From JBAXTZ01 sp041666525 (GTDB taxonomy: Bacteria; Bacillota; Negativicutes; JBAXTZ01): 64,000 nucleotides of DNA. Below are positions 60,786-64,000 of the stretch, in pieces. Positions within the stretch are counted from its first letter, which is position 1; each line of letters starts with the position of its first letter. The stretch spans positions 1 through 64,000 of the forward strand of contig JBAYGT010000001.1 of assembly GCA_041666525.1 (NCBI GenBank), written 5' to 3'. Below the pieces are notes generated by a model that was not told where the DNA came from, ran no database searches, and worked only from the letters and a program-made list of their open reading frames with translations. A program made the translations under genes and the position numbers.

Positions 60786-63017
60786 TCACTCTGCATTTTC
60801 TTCGTTAAAGTATTTTTCATACACTTCAGAAGGCGGCATAATTATCTCACGCGCTTTGCTGCCTTGCCCGGTTGAAATAATTTTCATTTCTTCAAGGGTA
60901 TCAATTAGCCGCGCGGCTCGTGAATAACCCACCCCAAGTTTTCGTTGCAATAATGAGGTCGAAGCCGATCCATATTCCATAATAATTTGCACTGCGCGCT
61001 CCAGATACTCATCACGATACAATGGATCTTCAGCATTGTGATTATGTTTATTTTTTTGGCGCTCACTGTTAATCAAAAAAGTTGCTACTTCTTCTTTGTA
61101 TTCCGGTTGGCTGGTGGTTTTTACATCATCGATAATTTTTGCCAATTCGTCATCGGCAACATAAACCCCTTGAACTCGCAAGGGCTTTGAAGCGCCAACC
61201 GGGCTAAATAACATATCGCCGCGACCAAGCAATTTTTCCGCCCCGCCGCTATCCAGAATTACACGCGAATCAATCTGCGAAGATACGGCAAAAGCAATTC
61301 GCGACGGGATATTATTACGAATTGTTCCGGTTATTACATCAACAGACGGACGTTGGGTCGCCAACACCAAATGAATTCCGGCAGCACGGGCTTTTTGCGC
61401 TAAACGGCAAATTGCGTCTTCAACATCAACCGGAGCGACCATCATTAAATCGGCAAGCTCATCGATTATTATGACCACTAAAGGAAGCATTTCTTCTTCC
61501 GTCAACTCATTATAACGTTTAATATCGCGGGTTCCGGCATTGGCGAACAGTGAATAACGCTTATCCATCTCTTGCACTGCCCAACGCAATGCCGCCGAAG
61601 CGCGTTCGGCATCAGTAACAACCGGCACCAATAAATGCGGTATCCCATTGTAATTAGTCAGTTCTACCATCTTCGGATCAATCATAATAAACTTTACTTC
61701 ATCTGGTCGCGACTTGAACAAAATACTGCTGATTATAGCGTTAATACAAACACTCTTCCCCGAACCGGTCGAGCCGGCAACCAATAAATGTGGCATTTTC
61801 GCGAGATCGGTAATGACAATATTGCCGGCAATATCTTTGCCCAAGCCAACGGTCAACGGTGAAGTGCTGGCCTGATACTCATTACTCTCGATTATTTCAC
61901 GCAAACAAACACCGTCGTTGGTTCGATTAGGCACTTCAATTCCGATAGCAGCTTTGCCAGGAATTGGCGCCTCGATACGTACACCGCCAACAGCAAATTT
62001 CAGTGCAATATCATCGGCAAGATTGGTAATCCGGCTGACTTTCACACCGCTCGCCGGTTGCAATTCAAATCGTGTCACAGTCGGACCATTAGAAATATGT
62101 ACCACGCGTGCTTCGACACCAAAACTAAGTAAAGTATCTTCCAGCAAGCGTGCGGCCTCTGTCAGACTATCCTTGCTTTTGACTTTCACGCGTTGTTGAG
62201 CATTTAGCAATGAAATTTGGGGTATTTTATAGGGTGATGACGAGGATTCTGATTGAGAAATCTCCAGCGAAAGTTGCGTTTTTTTCTTTGGCAAGCGTTT
62301 CTTTGTCTCTTCTTTTTCTTCGTCTGCGTCAACGGAAAACGGCAACTGATCTTGAATTAATATCGTAGAATCCGAAAATACCTCTGGAGCGTGTTTTTCG
62401 ACATCAAAAATTGCACGCAATGGTTTGCGTCCGGTTATTTGTGTTTCATTATCCTTACGCAATTTTGTTGATTGGTGACTTGTCTCTCTGAACAAGTCGA
62501 CAGTTTTACTTAACTTCTTTTGATTTTTTATCACCGAGTCAGTCAACGACCAAGTCGTAGCCAGCATCACCGCGGCTAAATCAAAACAAGCCAATAAAAC
62601 ATTGCTGCCAGCCACTCCAAGCAATTTCCGCAACCCCAGCACTATCACACCCGACAAAACTCCGCCATATTTAAAAGCACTGTCTGAAAAATTATTCGGC
62701 AACAACTCTTGTCCCTCTGGCGTCATCAATCCATGATATAACGCCAGACTCAAAACGACTACTGAAACAATCGCCCAGAATTTCACAGTAAAGCGGATCG
62801 CCTTGCGAACAGCCATATAACGGATACCAATTGCAAAAATCAAAATCGGAAATAAATAACTGCCAATACCAATGCCATACAACAGTACTTTGCGAAAAAA
62901 AGTTCCTACCGGACCAGTGTTAATCGGCAATAACGTCATGAACAAAAATATGCTCATACCGGCAAATAATATTCCAATTGTTTCATACTTGACTTTTTCA
63001 GGAATAGATTTAAACAT
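60786..63017 (-). CDS. ftsK: DNA translocase FtsK/SpoIIIE
   Basis: A 743-residue FtsK/SpoIIIE. Four N-terminal TMs (about 10-155), Ser/Lys-rich linker, motor with Walker A AGSTGSGKSVCINAI and Walker B VVIIIDELADLM, and a C-terminal gamma winged helix (ASTSLLQRKLGVGYSRAARLID). It pumps chromosome dimers at division or into a spore. It lies upstream of mnmH; promoter not seen in 63018-63051. Confidence 0.96.
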   Translation of the reverse strand: MFKSIPEKVKYETIGILFAGMSIFLFMTLLPINTGPVGTFFRKVLLYGIGIGSYLFPILIFAIGIRYMAVRKAIRFTVKFWAIVSVVVLSLALYHGLMTPEGQELLPNNFSDSAFKYGGVLSGVIVLGLRKLLGVAGSNVLLACFDLAAVMLATTWSLTDSVIKNQKKLSKTVDLFRETSHQSTKLRKDNETQITGRKPLRAIFDVEKHAPEVFSDSTILIQDQLPFSVDADEEKEETKKRLPKKKTQLSLEISQSESSSSPYKIPQISLLNAQQRVKVKSKDSLTEAARLLEDTLLSFGVEARVVHISNGPTVTRFELQPASGVKVSRITNLADDIALKFAVGGVRIEAPIPGKAAIGIEVPNRTNDGVCLREIIESNEYQASTSPLTVGLGKDIAGNIVITDLAKMPHLLVAGSTGSGKSVCINAIISSILFKSRPDEVKFIMIDPKMVELTNYNGIPHLLVPVVTDAERASAALRWAVQEMDKRYSLFANAGTRDIKRYNELTEEEMLPLVVIIIDELADLMMVAPVDVEDAICRLAQKARAAGIHLVLATQRPSVDVITGTIRNNIPSRIAFAVSSQIDSRVILDSGGAEKLLGRGDMLFSPVGASKPLRVQGVYVADDELAKIIDDVKTTSQPEYKEEVATFLINSERQKNKHNHNAEDPLYRDEYLERAVQIIMEYGSASTSLLQRKLGVGYSRAARLIDTLEEMKIISTGQGSKAREIIMPPSEVYEKYFNEENAE

Positions 63018-63051
63018 TTAAACCTCTTCGTAATACTTGACGCTATTATAT

Positions 63052-63085
63052 CAAAAACAAACCGCCTGCGCAAAAACGCAGACGG
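63052..63085 (-). terminator. Terminator after the Kor gamma gene
   Basis: Minus strand arms CCGTCTGCG/CGCAGGCGG with a T-rich loop and TTTGTTTTT tail. It ends the 2-oxoacid oxidoreductase operon before ftsK. Confidence 0.85.
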
Positions 63086-63096
63086 TGAATGCTGTT

Positions 63097-63621
63097 TTAA
63101 CCTACCAACGCTATGCCGGCTTCAACTGCCGCACGGTTTTTCTCTTCAGTGCCCTTTGGCACCCGTGACAGCACTGCTTGCAACAACGCTTCTTTTGAAA
63201 CAATGCCAGTGTATTGCATAAGTGCACCTAGCGCCACAACCGATGCAAATATCGCATTGCCAAACTGCTCAATTGCAGTTTTAGTTATCGGTATTACTAA
63301 TACCGGATTTTCCGTTTCAGGAATACGATTTACAAACATTTCATCCGCAATCAGCGTTCCCCCGTCTTTAAGTATCCCAAAATACTTATCACAGGCGTCT
63401 TGACTAAGCGCTAATAAAATATCTGCTTCAGTCACTTTTGGATAGTCAATAACTGTATCGTCAATGATTACTTCGGCTTTACTGGCCCCGCCGCGCGCTT
63501 CCGGTCCGTAGGATTGCGACTGAATCGCGTATTTACCATCAAAAATTGCTGCTTCGGCCAAGATAATTCCCGCCATTATTAACCCCTGACCACCGGTACC
63601 GCCCAAACCTATCTGTAACAT
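63097..63621 (-). CDS. korC: 2-Oxoacid:ferredoxin oxidoreductase gamma subunit
   Basis: A 174-residue gamma subunit. GLGGTGGQGLIMAGIILAEA at the N-terminus, QSYGPEARGGASKAEVIIDD, and the later NAIFASVVALGALMQYTG are typical of POR/KOR gamma chains. The KOR (2-oxoglutarate) type is favoured by the beta subunit next to it. Cytoplasmic, reduces ferredoxin in an anaerobe. Abuts the beta gene by one base. Confidence 0.88.
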   Translation of the reverse strand: MLQIGLGGTGGQGLIMAGIILAEAAIFDGKYAIQSQSYGPEARGGASKAEVIIDDTVIDYPKVTEADILLALSQDACDKYFGILKDGGTLIADEMFVNRIPETENPVLVIPITKTAIEQFGNAIFASVVALGALMQYTGIVSKEALLQAVLSRVPKGTEEKNRAAVEAGIALVG

Positions 63622-64000
63622 TATTTTCCTCCTTTGCCGGAAGCCAAATCAATTATTTTTTGATATTCGGCAGTGTATTCCGGAGCAGGATCATTAAATA
63701 ATTCACCGATTAGAAACTTGCCTTGAAGCTGTTCAGGTGTCATTTTTTCAGCAGCATTAACCATAACCGCTTTATCACGTTGGCCTTCCAGCATTTTCGA
63801 TGCCGATCCGAGTTTGTTCTTGCGGCCGTAGTAAATCGGGCACTGCGAAATCACTTCAACAACAGAGAATCCTTTGTTTTCAATACCTTTGGCAATCAAA
63901 TCCGTTGCCAAAACCGTGTGGAAAGCTGTAGCCCGCGCTACATAAGAAGATCCAGACGCTATTGCCAACTTAGCGATATCGAAATCACGTTCGATATTAC
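63621..64000 (-). CDS. korB: 2-Oxoacid:ferredoxin oxidoreductase beta subunit, C-terminal part
   Basis: The gene is cut by the window's right edge; the C-terminal ~126 residues are seen. IERDFDIAKLAIASGSSYVARATAFH then VVEVISQCPIYYGRKN match KorB-type beta subunits (TPP-binding domain lies beyond the window). The 2-oxoglutarate assignment is likely but not certain. Confidence 0.85.
   Translation of the reverse strand, partial: NIERDFDIAKLAIASGSSYVARATAFHTVLATDLIAKGIENKGFSVVEVISQCPIYYGRKNKLGSASKMLEGQRDKAVMVNAAEKMTPEQLQGKFLIGELFNDPAPEYTAEYQKIIDLASGKGGK

Overview
The window looks like the chromosome of a diderm Firmicute, most likely a Negativicute. Firmicute-type signs are a T-box leader on pheST, IreB, the Prp/L27 pair, an Asp23-NusB block and a GerW/YtfJ-type gene. 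Against a monoderm stands a gene for an inverse-autotransporter (intimin/invasin-like) beta-barrel, which needs an outer membrane. The lineage is inferred from gene content only. Almost all housekeeping genes lie on the minus strand in long, tightly packed or overlapping runs.

Layout: 1-245 tRNA-Val/Glu/Asn (minus) with their promoter; 384-1412 a lone fructose-type PTS IIC; 1468-6174 pheT, pheS with T-box leader, and a Nif3 protein; 6195-8429 two membrane-protein genes beside a decayed integrase; 8749-21234 a 12.5-kb integrative element in tRNA-Ala(GGC); 21381-28146 inverse autotransporter, YtfJ, DUF2953, ScpB/ScpA, M50 protease and guaB; 28192-33415 the rplU-prp-rpmA-obgE-yhbY-nadD-yqeK-lcp-rsfS run; 33405-41917 ruvX, aldo/keto reductase, ireB, alaS, lipoprotein, mnmA, iscU, iscS, M55 peptidase; 41914-54394 recN to aroQ, including dxs, ispA, xseAB, nusB and efp; 54564-56363 a secreted TPR protein; 56408-63017 tRNA-Leu, rimO, ygiQ-type, mnmH and ftsK; 63097-64000 2-oxoacid:ferredoxin oxidoreductase gamma and beta (partial).

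The element is the most interesting part. It carries an integrase, XRE repressor, excisionase-like protein, AlbA/Schlafen-type regulator with an 11-bp tandem repeat, a replication- or regulation-type HTH protein and a sigma-like factor. It also holds an AT-rich cargo block (three exported proteins and a possible PD-(D/E)XK nuclease) and a lysis-like set (small membrane protein, coiled-coil membrane protein, amidase). The small DUF2922 and DUF1659 proteins are present. No capsid, terminase, portal or conjugation gene is visible. Between two of its gene groups lies about 880 nt without a credible gene. This stretch is packed with long perfect inverted repeats, including a 10-bp closing helix and a 9-bp pseudoknot, and a consensus -10 box sits just before its first helix. 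I read it as a large ornate structured RNA, comparable in context to the phage-borne ROOL/GOLLD classes; I cannot assign it to a known family. The tRNA 3' half at the left end of the element differs from the one in the intact gene by paired T-stem changes, so insertion replaced the tRNA's 3' half.

Several functions cluster. IscS, IscU and MnmA lie side by side (sulfur to wobble uridine), and MnmM and MnmH, which act on the same U34, are also in the window. Isoprenoid (dxs, ispA), chromosome maintenance (recN, scpAB, ruvX, ftsK, xseAB) and ribosome assembly genes are interleaved in the usual Firmicute order.
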